Below are positions 9,589 to 18,640 of a DNA stretch of 64,000 bases, in pieces. This stretch comes from Allobosea sp. UNC402CLCol (GTDB taxonomy: Bacteria > Pseudomonadota > Alphaproteobacteria > Rhizobiales > Beijerinckiaceae). The stretch lies in contig NZ_JQJJ01000013.1 in assembly GCF_000745475.1 (NCBI RefSeq), forward strand, positions 62,001 to 126,000, read 5' to 3'. The number at the start of each line of letters is the position of its first letter. The stretch's first letter is position 1. The notes under the pieces were generated by a model, which worked only from the letters and a program-made list of their open reading frames with translations, made no database searches and had not been told where the DNA came from. A program made the translations under genes and the position numbers.

Positions 9589-10464
9589 ATGGCCACTGCG
9601 GTTCCGGATGTCTTCGTAAAGGACATCGAGACGTTTCTCCACGAAACGCATGTCTCCAACTTCTGCAAGACCCCGATCGATCGCCTCGCCCGCGAATTCC
9701 TCTCCGTCGAGCGGAGCCAGGAACAGGTTCGCGAATTGAGTCGTTTCGCCCCGATCTCGTCCACTTCTCGCGTGCTTGAGGTAGGGTCTGGTTTCGGCAC
9801 CTTCGTGTATCATTGCCGCGTCAACGACATTTGCGATTGTCATGGCCTTGAGCCGGGTCTGCCGCCCTACGCGGCCACGCTGGACATCTCCCGCCGGCTG
9901 CTCGCCTCAGCCGGCGTTCCCGCCTCGGTAATCGAGGAGGGCATCGGCGAGTCGATGCCTTATGCCGACGCCAGCTTTGATGCGATCTATTCGGTCTCCT
10001 GCCTCGAACATACGCAGGACCCGAAGGCCGTCCTGTCGGAGATCGCGCGCGTCCTTAAGCCCGGCGGCGTCGCTGTGATCAATTTCCCGAACTACGGCTC
10101 CTGGTGGGAAGGCCACTACAACTTCTTCATGATCCCCCACACGCCGAAGTGGTTGTTCAAGATCATCGCGCGCCTTCGCGGCCGTTCGCCCGACTTCGCC
10201 GATACGCTTCAGTTCATCACTTATGGAAAATTGATGGGCTGGCTGGCGCCGCTCAGCGACAAGGTCGAAATCGTCTCAACCGGCCAGGAGATATTCAAGG
10301 AGCGCGTCACCGGGCTGCAGTTCTCAGAATGGAACGGGCTGGGAGCCGTCAAGCAGGGGGTTCGCCTGCTGAAGGCGATGCATCTCGATCAACTGTTGAT
10401 CAAGATCGGGACTGACCTGCACTGGGAAACGCCTTTCGTTCTCGTGCTAAGGCGCAAGGGCTGA
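9589..10464 (+). CDS. Class I SAM-dependent methyltransferase
   Basis: The 291-residue protein carries motif I RVLEVGSGFG at residues 61-70, the SFDAIYSVSCLEHTQDP motif IV region and RVLKPGGVAVINFPNY after it, all typical of Methyltransf_11/ubiE-like enzymes. The C-terminal ~120 residues (from WWEGHYNFFMIPHTPKW) are similar in style to methyltransferases of O-antigen loci. GAGGAAG sits 5-11 nt before the chosen ATG. The next gene starts 54 bp downstream on the same strand, suggesting an operon that continues to 15570. The acceptor is unknown; a sugar residue is a reasonable guess from context. Confidence 0.83.
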   Translation: MATAVPDVFVKDIETFLHETHVSNFCKTPIDRLAREFLSVERSQEQVRELSRFAPISSTSRVLEVGSGFGTFVYHCRVNDICDCHGLEPGLPPYAATLDISRRLLASAGVPASVIEEGIGESMPYADASFDAIYSVSCLEHTQDPKAVLSEIARVLKPGGVAVINFPNYGSWWEGHYNFFMIPHTPKWLFKIIARLRGRSPDFADTLQFITYGKLMGWLAPLSDKVEIVSTGQEIFKERVTGLQFSEWNGLGAVKQGVRLLKAMHLDQLLIKIGTDLHWETPFVLVLRRKG

Positions 10465-10518
10465 CCGCCAGCTCTCGTGTTTGCGCGCGCTCCCAAGGCG
10501 CCGGATCATCATAAGTCA

Positions 10519-11448
10519 ATGCGCCTGATACGAAGCCCTGCTTTCAAGATCGTCGTTACGCTCGCTCTCCTTGGGCTGATCGCCTTGAAGGTCGATGTGG
10601 CAGAGGCGGGACGGCGGCTGCTATCGCTCCCGCCCTCACTGGCGGTCGCAGTGACGAGCGTCTCGTTCTTCGCCTTGCTCGTCCAAGCCTGGAAGACCAA
10701 GATTCTCCTGCGGGAAAAGACCGTCGCCGCCATCCTGCGTGTGAGCATCATCTCGCAGGTCTACAGCGTGCTGTTCTTCGGACAGCTCGGCGGCGATATT
10801 GCGAAGGCGGGTCATCTCATTCGCACGGCGGGCGAATTGCACCGGATCGTGGCCGCCGTCCTGTTCGACCGCCTCACCGGGCTGTGCGGGCTGCTGCTGA
10901 TCGGGCTAGTCGGGTTTCTGGCCAACACGCAATATTTCGACCCCGCCATCGCCTCCTCGCTGGCCGTCATTATGGCAGCCTTGCTTGCGGCGCTGCTGGC
11001 CCTGTTCGCGCCGATCGATGCGCCTATCGCGCGTCTCATCTCGTGGCTCCCCAAGCGCGTCAGGCAGCACCTTCTCGACACGCTGCGGGCCACGCGCGTG
11101 TTTGCATCGGACCCGTGGACGTTGCTCGCCTCGATCGCGATGGGCGCAGTGTTCCAGGGCATCGTCGTGATCAATTGCGCATGGCTCGGCAGCGGACTGG
11201 GGATCGAATTGCCCTTGTCGACATGGGCGGTCGTCATCTGCGTGATGTCATTGGTCCTGCTCCTGCCTGTCTCGATAGGCGGCATCGGACTGCGCGACGT
11301 CACCCTGGTCGGTCTGATGGCCGGCTGCGGCGTCGCCGGAGATCTGGCTCTTGCGCTATCCCTCGCACTGCTGGGAATTCAGCTTGTCATGGTAGCGGTT
11401 GGCGGCATCCTGATGCTCCTGCCCCAGCCGGGCCCTCCGTCCGTGTAA
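10519..11448 (+). CDS. Lysylphosphatidylglycerol synthase TM-region / UPF0104 family membrane protein
   Basis: The 309-residue protein has eight or so hydrophobic helices and family hallmarks: VYSVLFFGQLGGDIAKAGHLIR, where the GGD and following basic residues are conserved in this family, then FDRLTGLCGLLL, and PVSIGGIGLRD near the C-terminus. It corresponds to the flippase-like integral membrane domain of MprF/AglD proteins without the catalytic domain. Members are frequent in glycan and lipid loci and are often paired with DPM-like glycosyltransferases, as here with the gene at 11534. A GTG at 10477 is in frame upstream, but the ATG at 10519 gives the usual start just ahead of the first helix. 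Function (lipid or lipid-linked sugar movement) is inferred. Confidence 0.8.
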   Translation: MRLIRSPAFKIVVTLALLGLIALKVDVAEAGRRLLSLPPSLAVAVTSVSFFALLVQAWKTKILLREKTVAAILRVSIISQVYSVLFFGQLGGDIAKAGHLIRTAGELHRIVAAVLFDRLTGLCGLLLIGLVGFLANTQYFDPAIASSLAVIMAALLAALLALFAPIDAPIARLISWLPKRVRQHLLDTLRATRVFASDPWTLLASIAMGAVFQGIVVINCAWLGSGLGIELPLSTWAVVICVMSLVLLLPVSIGGIGLRDVTLVGLMAGCGVAGDLALALSLALLGIQLVMVAVGGILMLLPQPGPPSV

Positions 11449-11533
11449 CAGGCCTCGATGCTCGGACCCTGGTATCGGCTCAAGCGGGCTGCTTCCTTGC
11501 AATGAACGGGCCTGTCCTCTACTAGCTCCCATT

Positions 11534-12598
11534 ATGCAGAAAGAGCCGATTTCCCATCAACTTGCCGCGTCCCAGGCAGGTTCTCCGCCAGCGCCCCGGG
11601 GCGAAACGACGCTGTCGACGATTTCTGTCGTGATCCCGATGTACAACGAGGCGGAAAGCGTGGACGCATTGTGCGACCAACTGCGCTCTGCTTTATCGTC
11701 GGCCCCGTGGAGCTGGGAGGTCGTCTTTGTCAACGACGGCAGCACCGACGAGACGGCCCTGCGGTTAATCGACCAGGTCAAGCGTTTCCCGGACAAGTTC
11801 CGCTTCGTCGATCTCCAACGCAATTTCGGCCAGACGGCCGCGTTGATGGCGGGCATCGACCATGCGCGCGGCGATATCATCGTTCCGATGGACGGCGATC
11901 TTCAGAACGATCCCAAGGATATCGCCCGCCTCGTCGCCAAGATCGGCGAAGGGTTCGACGTGGTATCGGGATGGCGCCGCGATCGTCAGGACGCCAATGT
12001 CCGCCGCGTCCTGCCGAGCCGGATCGCCAACAAGCTGATCTCGGTGATCTCCGGCGTGCATCTACATGACTATGGCTGCTCGCTGAAGGCCTATCGACGC
12101 GATGTGCTGGTGGGCTTCCGGCTCTATGGCGAAATGCACCGCTTCGTGCCGATCTTCGCGCGGTGGCAGGGTGCCAAGATCACGGAAATGGTGGTCGACC
12201 ACCACCCGCGTAAATTTGGTATCTCTAAATACGGCCTCGAGCGGATCTTCAAGGTCCTGCTGGACCTGCTGCTGGTCAAGTTCCTCACGCAATACGACAC
12301 CAAGCCCATCTACGTCTTCGGCGGCGTGGGAGCGATGTTCTTCGGTTTAAGCGGGATAGGCGCCATCTATGCGATCTGGCTGAAGCTGTTCAGCAACACG
12401 TCGTTCATCCAAACGCCGCTGCCGCTCATGGTCATGTTCGGCGCCATGACGGGAACCATGTGCATTCTGCTCGGCCTGCTGGCCGAGGTTCTCGTGCGAA
12501 TCTATTTCGAATCCCAGGGCAAGACGCAATATGCGGTGCGCAGCGTCATTGGCGGCGAGGAGGTGCCCCTCACCTCGGACGGTCAAAGGACGGCCTGA
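11534..12598 (+). CDS. Polyprenyl-phosphate glycosyltransferase, GT2 (DPM/ArnC-like)
   Basis: The 354-residue protein has a GT2 domain over residues ~28-255: ISVVIPMYNEAESV, VNDGSTDET, RNFGQTAALMAGIDHARGD, then MDGDLQNDP with the metal-binding DGD/DLQ residues, and HHPRKFGISKYG. This set is characteristic of dolichyl/undecaprenyl-phosphate sugar transferases (DPM1, ArnC, GtrB). Two membrane helices follow (IYVFGGVGAMFFGLSGIGAIYAI and MVMFGAMTGTMCILLGLLAEVLV), as in the GtrB/ArnC branch. It probably loads a sugar on undecaprenyl phosphate on the inner face of the membrane for use by GT-C transferases. Its TGA touches the asnB ATG directly (TGAATG), indicating tight translational linkage. The sugar is not predictable from sequence. 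Confidence 0.88.
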   Translation: MQKEPISHQLAASQAGSPPAPRGETTLSTISVVIPMYNEAESVDALCDQLRSALSSAPWSWEVVFVNDGSTDETALRLIDQVKRFPDKFRFVDLQRNFGQTAALMAGIDHARGDIIVPMDGDLQNDPKDIARLVAKIGEGFDVVSGWRRDRQDANVRRVLPSRIANKLISVISGVHLHDYGCSLKAYRRDVLVGFRLYGEMHRFVPIFARWQGAKITEMVVDHHPRKFGISKYGLERIFKVLLDLLLVKFLTQYDTKPIYVFGGVGAMFFGLSGIGAIYAIWLKLFSNTSFIQTPLPLMVMFGAMTGTMCILLGLLAEVLVRIYFESQGKTQYAVRSVIGGEEVPLTSDGQRTA

Positions 12599-14434
12599 AT
12601 GTGCGGCATCGCGGGCTTCGTGGGGCGCGGGGATGAGACTGTCCTGAAAGCGATGACCGACTGCCTGGCCCATCGGGGGCCAGACGGCGAAGGCCACTTC
12701 ATCGACTGGGACACAGCGGTTTTTCTCGGCCATCGCCGGCTTGCCGTCATCGACATCGCACTCGGCCAGCAGCCGATGTGGAACGAAGACGGTCAGGTCG
12801 GCATCGTCTTCAACGGCATGATCTACAATCACGCCGCTCTGCGAACGGAACTCATCGCCTGCGGGCACGTCTTCCGGAGCCATCACAGCGATACGGAAGT
12901 CCTGGTGCATGGCTGGGAGGAGTGGGGTCTCGGCCTGCTCGAACGGCTCAACGGCATGTTCGCCTTCGCCATCCTCGACCGGAGGCATGCGCGCTTGATC
13001 TTGGCTCGCGACCGGTTCGGCGAGAAGCCGCTATTCTATGCCGATGGCGCTGGCGGAACGGTCTTCGCATCCGAACTGTCCGCGATCCTGGAGCATCCGG
13101 ACTATGCCGGCGCGACGATGGATCCTTCGGCCATCCGCAAATATCTCGCCTATGGCTTCTTCCCCGCCCCGCTGACGCCCTATAGGGCGATCGCGAAGCT
13201 CCCTCAAGGCCATGCGCTCGAAATCGATCTCAAGACGAGCGAAACGCGGCTTCACTGCTACTGGCGCTTTGCCATCGAGACCGGTGCAGAACCCTCAGGA
13301 AGCCCTGAAAGCTGGGCTGAAGAGCTGGACAGCCTGTTGACCGAGGCCGTCTTTTTGAGGCTCGACAGCGACCGGCCCCTGGGCATCTTTCTGTCGGGGG
13401 GCCTCGATAGCAGCACCATTCTCAGTCACGCTGCACAGCTGCGACCACCCGAAAGCATCGAAAGCTTCGCTATCGGCTTCAATGAGGACAGCTTCGACGA
13501 ATCCGTTTACGCGACGCAGATGGCGTCCCATGTCGGCTCTCGCCATCGCATGGAAATGTGCGATCTCGACACAGTCCGCGCGCTTCTGAGCCAGCTTCCG
13601 GCGATCATCGACGAGCCCTTGGGGGATAGCTCGATCCTCCCGACCTATCTTCTGTGCAAATTTGCGAGAAGGCACGTCACGGTCGCCCTGTCGGGCGACG
13701 GCGGAGACGAGCTTTTCGCAGGCTACGACCCGTTCAAAGTCCTTGCCAAGGCGAAGCTCTACAACCAGTTCGTCCCGAAACCCGTCCATGGCGTCATTGC
13801 GGCTATCGCTGCGCGAATGCCGCCATCGGATAGGAACATGAGCTTCGATTTCAAGCTCAATCGCGGGCTGCGCGGTCTGGGGATGAGACCTGCCCTGTGG
13901 AATCCGATCTGGCTCGGCCCGGCTTCGCCGTCCGATATCGCCGCGCTGATGTCCGAGCCCGTCGACGTGGAAGACCTCTACAGCGAGGCCGTTACAGCGT
14001 GGGATTCCTCTGCAAGTACAGATATCGTCGACCGCACGCTCGAATTCTACACGAACTTCTATCTCGCCGACGATATCATGGTCAAAAGCGACAGAGCCGG
14101 GATGCGAAACGGCCTCGAAGTACGCGCTCCCTTTCTCGATAATCACGTCGTGGACTTCGCCCGGCGCCTGCCCGCTTCGGCCAAGCTGAGATCGGGCAAG
14201 ACGAAATGGGTCTTACGGCAATCGGCTGATCGTCGGCTTCCATCGGATCTTCTGAGGCGAAGGAAGAAGGGCTTCGGCATTCCCCTGTCCCGCTGGCTTC
14301 GCGAGATGCCCGAATCCGTGATCGGTAAACCGGCCATGCTCGATGCCGGCGCGCTCCACCGGTTCTGGCAAGAACATCATAACCGGAAGCGCGATCATCG
14401 CGGCGCGCTTTGGTGCGCGCTGACATTAAGCTGA
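12599..14434 (+). CDS. asnB: Asparagine synthase (glutamine-hydrolysing) family amidotransferase
   Basis: The 611-residue protein starts MCGIAGF, giving the Ntn nucleophile Cys2, and has the glutaminase signature AHRGPDGEG, the RLAVIDIALGQQPM loop, FNGMIYNH, then the ATP-pyrophosphatase loop SGGLDSS at residues 266-272 and SGDGGDELFAGY further on. Length matches AsnB. In glycan loci such paralogs often amidate sugar carboxylates or act on unknown acceptors rather than making bulk asparagine, so the role here may be a polymer modification. It is translationally coupled to the preceding GT2 gene. The C-terminus (about RFWQEHHNRKRDHRGALWCALTL) is normal for the family, so the gene seems intact. 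Confidence 0.88.
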   Translation: MCGIAGFVGRGDETVLKAMTDCLAHRGPDGEGHFIDWDTAVFLGHRRLAVIDIALGQQPMWNEDGQVGIVFNGMIYNHAALRTELIACGHVFRSHHSDTEVLVHGWEEWGLGLLERLNGMFAFAILDRRHARLILARDRFGEKPLFYADGAGGTVFASELSAILEHPDYAGATMDPSAIRKYLAYGFFPAPLTPYRAIAKLPQGHALEIDLKTSETRLHCYWRFAIETGAEPSGSPESWAEELDSLLTEAVFLRLDSDRPLGIFLSGGLDSSTILSHAAQLRPPESIESFAIGFNEDSFDESVYATQMASHVGSRHRMEMCDLDTVRALLSQLPAIIDEPLGDSSILPTYLLCKFARRHVTVALSGDGGDELFAGYDPFKVLAKAKLYNQFVPKPVHGVIAAIAARMPPSDRNMSFDFKLNRGLRGLGMRPALWNPIWLGPASPSDIAALMSEPVDVEDLYSEAVTAWDSSASTDIVDRTLEFYTNFYLADDIMVKSDRAGMRNGLEVRAPFLDNHVVDFARRLPASAKLRSGKTKWVLRQSADRRLPSDLLRRRKKGFGIPLSRWLREMPESVIGKPAMLDAGALHRFWQEHHNRKRDHRGALWCALTLS

Positions 14435-14502
14435 CCGACGCTCCGCCGCGCCGGAACGATGCGGTCCCGCCCGACGTCCACCCTTCACCAGAGCATTGAT
14501 CC

Positions 14503-15570
14503 TTGGAACCCAGTTCGGAAAAGAGCGTCTGCTTTATCCTCGACCATCTCGGAGTAGGCGGCGTGCAGGAGTTCATTCTGAACTTCTGCAAATTCATGCG
14601 TGGCAAAAACCGGGTGACGGTTGTGTCGATCTTCGGCAACGACATCTACTCCGACCGGCTCAGAGCCGCAGGCGCAGAGGTCGTCATGCTGACCGACCGC
14701 CGCTATAGCTACGCCGCCGTGCTCGACCCGCGGTCGTTCAGCGCCTTTTTCAGTTTCTATCGTGCGAATGCTTCGCGCTTCGATAGGATCCATCTCAAGC
14801 TTTTCGCGACCTTCGCCTACGCATCGCTGATGGGCGAATGGCGCTCGCCGAAAGTGAGCGCAGGGCTGGATTGCAATCGAAGCCAGCTTCCATTTCCGAT
14901 CCAGGCGCTCTTCTGGATATTTGGGCGCTTCTATCGGCGCTTTTATCTCAGCAAGCTTCTGTGGAGCGATTATTCCGCCTTTGGCCTCAGGCCCGATCAG
15001 CTGCTGGATCAGCAATACCCGGTCACGGAGCGCAGCAGTAACACACCTCGCCATTACCCGGCTTCGTTTGCTTTCCTCTCTGTCGGGCGCGGCATTCCGC
15101 AAAAAGGACATGCCGAAGCGGTCGCACTGTTCATGGAACTGAAGCGCCGGCTGAACGGAGACGTCAGCCTGACCATCATCGGCGAGGGCCCGGCCATAGA
15201 TGCGCTAAAGGAACGATATCCGCCGGGACAAGGCGAGATGATCAGCTTTCCCGGCTCCGTGGACGACTATGACGATTGGCTCATCGGCGCGACGGGGATC
15301 ATTCGCATGGCCTTCGGCGAAGATACAAACTCGGTCATTCGGGAAGGGGTTCTGGCGGGCAAGGTCGTAGCGACCACACTGGAAGGGCCCGGTTGCAGGG
15401 ACCTCGCCGAGAAGGGCCTCGTGATCGCGATCGATCGCGAAGACTTGGCCGGCAGCGCCGCTAGGCTGGCAGAGGCTGCAACCACCAGCACCGAAAGTAA
15501 ACGTGAATATCTGAAAAGATCAGCTCTGCTGATCTGGCATGATGATGAAGCCTATAAGATGTATGATTAA
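14503..15570 (+). CDS. GT4-like glycosyltransferase
   Basis: The 355-residue protein has a GT-B layout: LDHLGVGGVQEFILNFCKFM at the N-terminus (the G-G-X-Q/E motif of GT4 acceptor domains), then FLSVGRGIPQKGHAEAVALF and IIGEGP in the C-terminal donor domain. The usual GT4 EPFG motif is replaced by FGEDTNSVIREGVLAGK, which still keeps the E-x7-E spacing roughly. The start is a TTG with only a weak ribosome site; no ATG lies in a better position. Base composition of the last ~100 bp drifts to AT, and the gene ends directly at an AT-rich island. It is the last gene of the glycan cluster before the scar region. Confidence 0.7.
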   Translation: MEPSSEKSVCFILDHLGVGGVQEFILNFCKFMRGKNRVTVVSIFGNDIYSDRLRAAGAEVVMLTDRRYSYAAVLDPRSFSAFFSFYRANASRFDRIHLKLFATFAYASLMGEWRSPKVSAGLDCNRSQLPFPIQALFWIFGRFYRRFYLSKLLWSDYSAFGLRPDQLLDQQYPVTERSSNTPRHYPASFAFLSVGRGIPQKGHAEAVALFMELKRRLNGDVSLTIIGEGPAIDALKERYPPGQGEMISFPGSVDDYDDWLIGATGIIRMAFGEDTNSVIREGVLAGKVVATTLEGPGCRDLAEKGLVIAIDREDLAGSAARLAEAATTSTESKREYLKRSALLIWHDDEAYKMYD

Positions 15571-15704
15571 TTATTATTAAATACAAATTACTATAAAATT
15601 ATATTTTATTTGATTTAATTTGTAAATTTGATATACTTTGTGCGATTTTTAATTTCATTAAATCTGCATTCAATTTCAATGCCTGCGTCCGAAACCTTAG
15701 ATCG
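15571..15704. other. AT-rich island at the end of the glycan cluster
   Basis: About 100 bp directly after the GT4 stop codon are made of little but A and T (runs such as TTATTATTAAATAC and ATTATATTTTATTTG), in sharp contrast to the GC-rich flanks. No open frame of note and no clean hairpin is visible. It abuts the IS remnant, so it may be insertion-associated or foreign DNA. Confidence 0.7.
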
Positions 15705-16150
15705 CAGATCGAATAATTCCGATTTCTTTTGGGCGGGATGCTAGCCAGGCTGCGCGTTCACAGACCTGGACCGCGTAGGGCGTTGGCGTCGCAGGCTCTG
15801 CCGGCCATAAGCATCGCGCCGGGAGGGAGGTGGCCGATCAGCTCAGCAGCGCTGGCGATGTCGCTTGCTAGCCCCGCCGTCAACCTGAGATGGATTGGGC
15901 GCACTTGCTTATCGACGAGGGCATGGATTGAGGTGGTAAGCATGCCTCGCGAGCGACCGAGACAACGATCTCGACGCCACTTTTTCCGATCGCACCCTGT
16001 TAGTCGACATGCACGACCGAGGAATCGATCATCTGGACGTAGCCGTCGTAAATCTTTGTGATCACGTCAATAAGCCCAACCCAGACGCAAGCTTTGCGCC
16101 AGCGGTTGAGCGATTTTAGATCTTCGCCGGTGGGCCGTAGCCCGCAGAAA
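15705..16150 (-). pseudogene. Decayed IS5-family (IS427-like) transposase
   Basis: Reading leftward, pieces of an IS5-type DDE transposase follow in order: YGPPAKI near 16140, then after a frameshift LNRWRKACVWVGLIDVITKIYDGYVQMIDSSVVHV with the first catalytic Asp region, an in-frame TAA near 15998, GRSRGMLTTSIHALVDKQVRPIHLRL, LTAGLASDIASAAELI, DANALR, another stop, then ASIPPKRNRN near 15715. In intact members these are contiguous (the LTTKIHALVD, LTAGQAHD and DRGYDAD motifs). At least one frameshift and two stops make it dead. The N- and C-termini are missing and I see no terminal inverted repeats. Confidence 0.75.
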
Positions 16151-16284
16151 CATCCGCCAGATCTGAGACCCTGATGGAGGCCGGCATGCTCGACGCACAG
16201 CGCAACCAGGCGCTGCGCCAGATCATGGTCGGCTGCATGGCCGGTCGCGGCTACAGCATGACCCCGGTCACGGTTCAGCCGTAA
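16141..16284 (+). pseudogene. Fragment of a small phage- or lipoprotein-type gene
   Basis: An open frame runs from 16141 to a TAA at 16282, with an ATG at 16174 giving 36 residues. Its end, GCMAGRGYSMTPV, recalls the C-terminus of small alphaproteobacterial proteins with a CMxxRGY motif (often short lipoproteins). It begins where the IS remnant ends and stops 15 bp from the end of the terminase fragment on the other strand. It is best read as the tail of a gene whose front was lost at the IS junction. No ribosome site is evident. Low certainty that it is expressed. Confidence 0.3.
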
Positions 16285-16299
16285 GCGGGGTCATGCCCG

Positions 16300-17495
16300 T
16301 CACGGATCAAGGAGGGGACGGGATTTCGGGCGCACGATCCGCTGCTGCCGCTCCCGGATCACCGGGGTCTTCGCCGTCAGATATTTGAGCGCCTGGCTCG
16401 TCGCGTCCACCTGATCGTCATGGCGCGACAGCGGGAACGCCAGAAGCTCGGCGAGATAGTCGCTCTGCCACGTCGCTTCGCGCGGCAAGATCACCTGCCC
16501 CGCTTCGAAGCGGGCAGCCTGCGCCATCAGCCGAGCGGTCTTCTCGATCCGCGATTGCTGCAGGAGCGGGTAAAGCGCGCCGCTCTTGCGCTGATCCTGG
16601 GGGAGCGCCCGTCCAAGCTCTGTGTCCTCAATCAGGGTGGCATCGACCGCATGGGTCTTGGCGAGCCCGATCATCTTGCGCCGCAGCTCCGGCGCCTCCC
16701 AGCGCCCGCGATCCACATCTATCAGATAATAGCGCTGCCCCATCGCACCCCAGACCATCCCACCCGACCAGTCCGAATGCTCAGCATGGGTCGAGGCGGT
16801 ATCCCAGGATGCGATTGTGAGGTCGAAGGCGTCCGGGCACTCCTGCGCATAGCGCAACCCGTCGCGCTTGATGGTTTGCCCCTCGGCCGGCAACGGGTTC
16901 TGCTGATACTGAGCCGAGAAATTGAGCGAGCCGAGATTACGCTTGGCCGCCTCCAGCCATTCGATCGTATCGCGACCCGGGTGCAGCACCTCGCCGGCGG
17001 GGCGGTGGTACATAGCCTCGGCCCCATCCCCGATCCGGCAGCAGGCGTCGTCCGGTGCGATCGCTGGGATCGACAACACCTCCCACTCCTCCTTCTCCAA
17101 CACATGGCCGACGAGATCATCCTCATGCAGCCGCTGCATCACGATGATGATCGCTCCGTTCAGTTTGTCGTTCAGGCGCGAGTAGAGCGTGCTGTCATAG
17201 AACTCGTGCGCGCGCCTGCGTGCGACCGCCGAGGTTGCGCCTCCAGCCCATTGATCGGATCGTCGATGATGATGAGATCGGCGCCGCGGCCAAGCACCGA
17301 GCCGCCGACAGAAGAGGCGAAGCGACAGCCCTGAGCCATGGTCTTGATCTCATGGCCGCGATTGGCCGCGATCGCAAAGTGCGGGAACGCGCGGCGATAC
17401 CAGCCCGACAAGACCACGCTGCGGAACCCCGCAGCGCGAGTGAGCGACAACTCCTGCGCATAGCTGATTGCCATGATCCGCTTATGCGGATCGAT
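16300..17495 (-). pseudogene. Phage terminase large subunit, truncated and frameshifted
   Basis: The C-terminal two thirds of a TerL are present. First comes RIMAISYAQELS, GWYRRAFPHF, SVLGRGADLIIIDDPINGLEAQ (Walker B-like DDP), then a frameshift near 17225. In the next frame it continues EFYDSTLYSRLNDKLNGAIIIVMQRLHEDDLVGHV, SAQYQQNPLPAEG, IASWDTASTHAEHSDW (first nuclease Asp), TLIEDTELG and SRHDDQVDATSQAL (nuclease Asp-Asp). The Walker A half of the ATPase is missing: the upstream side is fused directly to a DNA methylase. This would package phage DNA in a live phage; here it is debris. The longest remaining uninterrupted frame is 16300-17142. Confidence 0.85.
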
Positions 17496-18640
17496 CTCCA
17501 TCAGGAAGCCGCGGCGCCTGGTCTTGTGCGCCGCAATCAGCGTCGTGCCCGAGCCACCGAAGGGGTCGAGGATGATCCCCTTCGGCTTCGAACAATCCTT
17601 GATCGCGTCCATCACCAGCGCGCAGGGCTTGACCGTCGGGTGGCTGGTCAGCTCCGTCATCCGCCCCTTCCGGAAGCCGTTGACGCCGGGATAGCTCCAC
17701 AGCGTCGTGCGGTAGCGGCCGTGACGGCCGAACTCGATGTTGTTGATGTGGGACGCCTTCCTCTTCTTCCACAACGGGATGAGCTCGGTCTGGCTGCGAT
17801 ACAGCGAGCCGAGCCCACCCATGGTCTTGTCCCAGGTGATCACGCCCTTAAGCTCGTCGAACACCGCAAAGCCGGCGTTGAGCATCTCATGCAGGTGCGG
17901 ACCGTCGATGCAGGCGAAGATTAACGCCCCATCCTGCGACGATGTCGCGATCGGGGTGAATATCTCCTGCAGGAAGGCGGTGAACTCCGCCTTGGTCATC
18001 TCGCCCGCCGCCATCGCGAACTCGCGGTGCTTGATCTTGCCGTGGCCGCTGATGGGGACGTTGTAGGGCGGGTCGGTGAAGACCATCTGGGCCTGCCCTT
18101 CCCCCATCAGCACGACATAGGCCTCCCGATGGCGGGCATCGCCGCACAGAATGCGATGCTCGCCGAGCAGCCACAGATCGCCTCGGCGGCCAACGGCCGT
18201 GGCCGCCAGCTCCGGCAGTGCGTCGGCCGGATCCGCCTTCGCCTGCGACGGCGCTCCACCATCCGGGATCACGTCGATCTGCCCGGTCTCGAAGCCGGTG
18301 AACTCCACCGCGGATTCGACTTCGATCAGCGCGCCCAGCTCGAGCTTCAGGATCTCCTCGTCCCAGCCGGAGAGCTCCGCCAGACGGTTGTCCGCCAGGC
18401 GCAGCGCTCGGATCTCGCTCAGGTCGAGGTGGTCCAGGCAAACGACCGGCGCCTGCTTGATTCCCAGGAGCTTGGCCGCCTCGTAGCGACCGTGGCCGGC
18501 GACGATCTCACCGGCCTTGCAATCATGACCGGCGTCACGAAACCGAACGCCTTGATGCTCTCCGCGACCATGTGGATCTGCTTGCGCGAATGCGTGCGCG
18601 CGTTGCGCGGCGACCGCGTCAGCTGCGCGAGCGCCTTCAT
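17496..18640 (-). pseudogene. ParB-domain DNA methyltransferase, frameshifted and fused to terminase
   Basis: From an ATG at 18640 the protein starts MKALAQLTRSPRNARTHSRKQI and runs to GFVTPVMIA. After a frameshift near 18520 it goes on in another frame with GEIVAGHGRYEAAKLLGI (the ParB/Srx GHGR motif) and LRLADNRLAELSGWDEE. The methylase follows: MVFTDPPYNVPISG (DPPY motif IV), SHPTVKPCALV and DPFGGSGTTLIAAHKTRRRGFLMEID (motif I). Such ParB-methylases are common phage genes next to terminases. The methylase stops after MEID, where PLYCDV-type sequence would be expected, and changes in frame into terminase. A 7-bp inverted repeat, GATCCGC-TTAT-GCGGATC, lies at the join (17474-17491). Confidence 0.85.
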
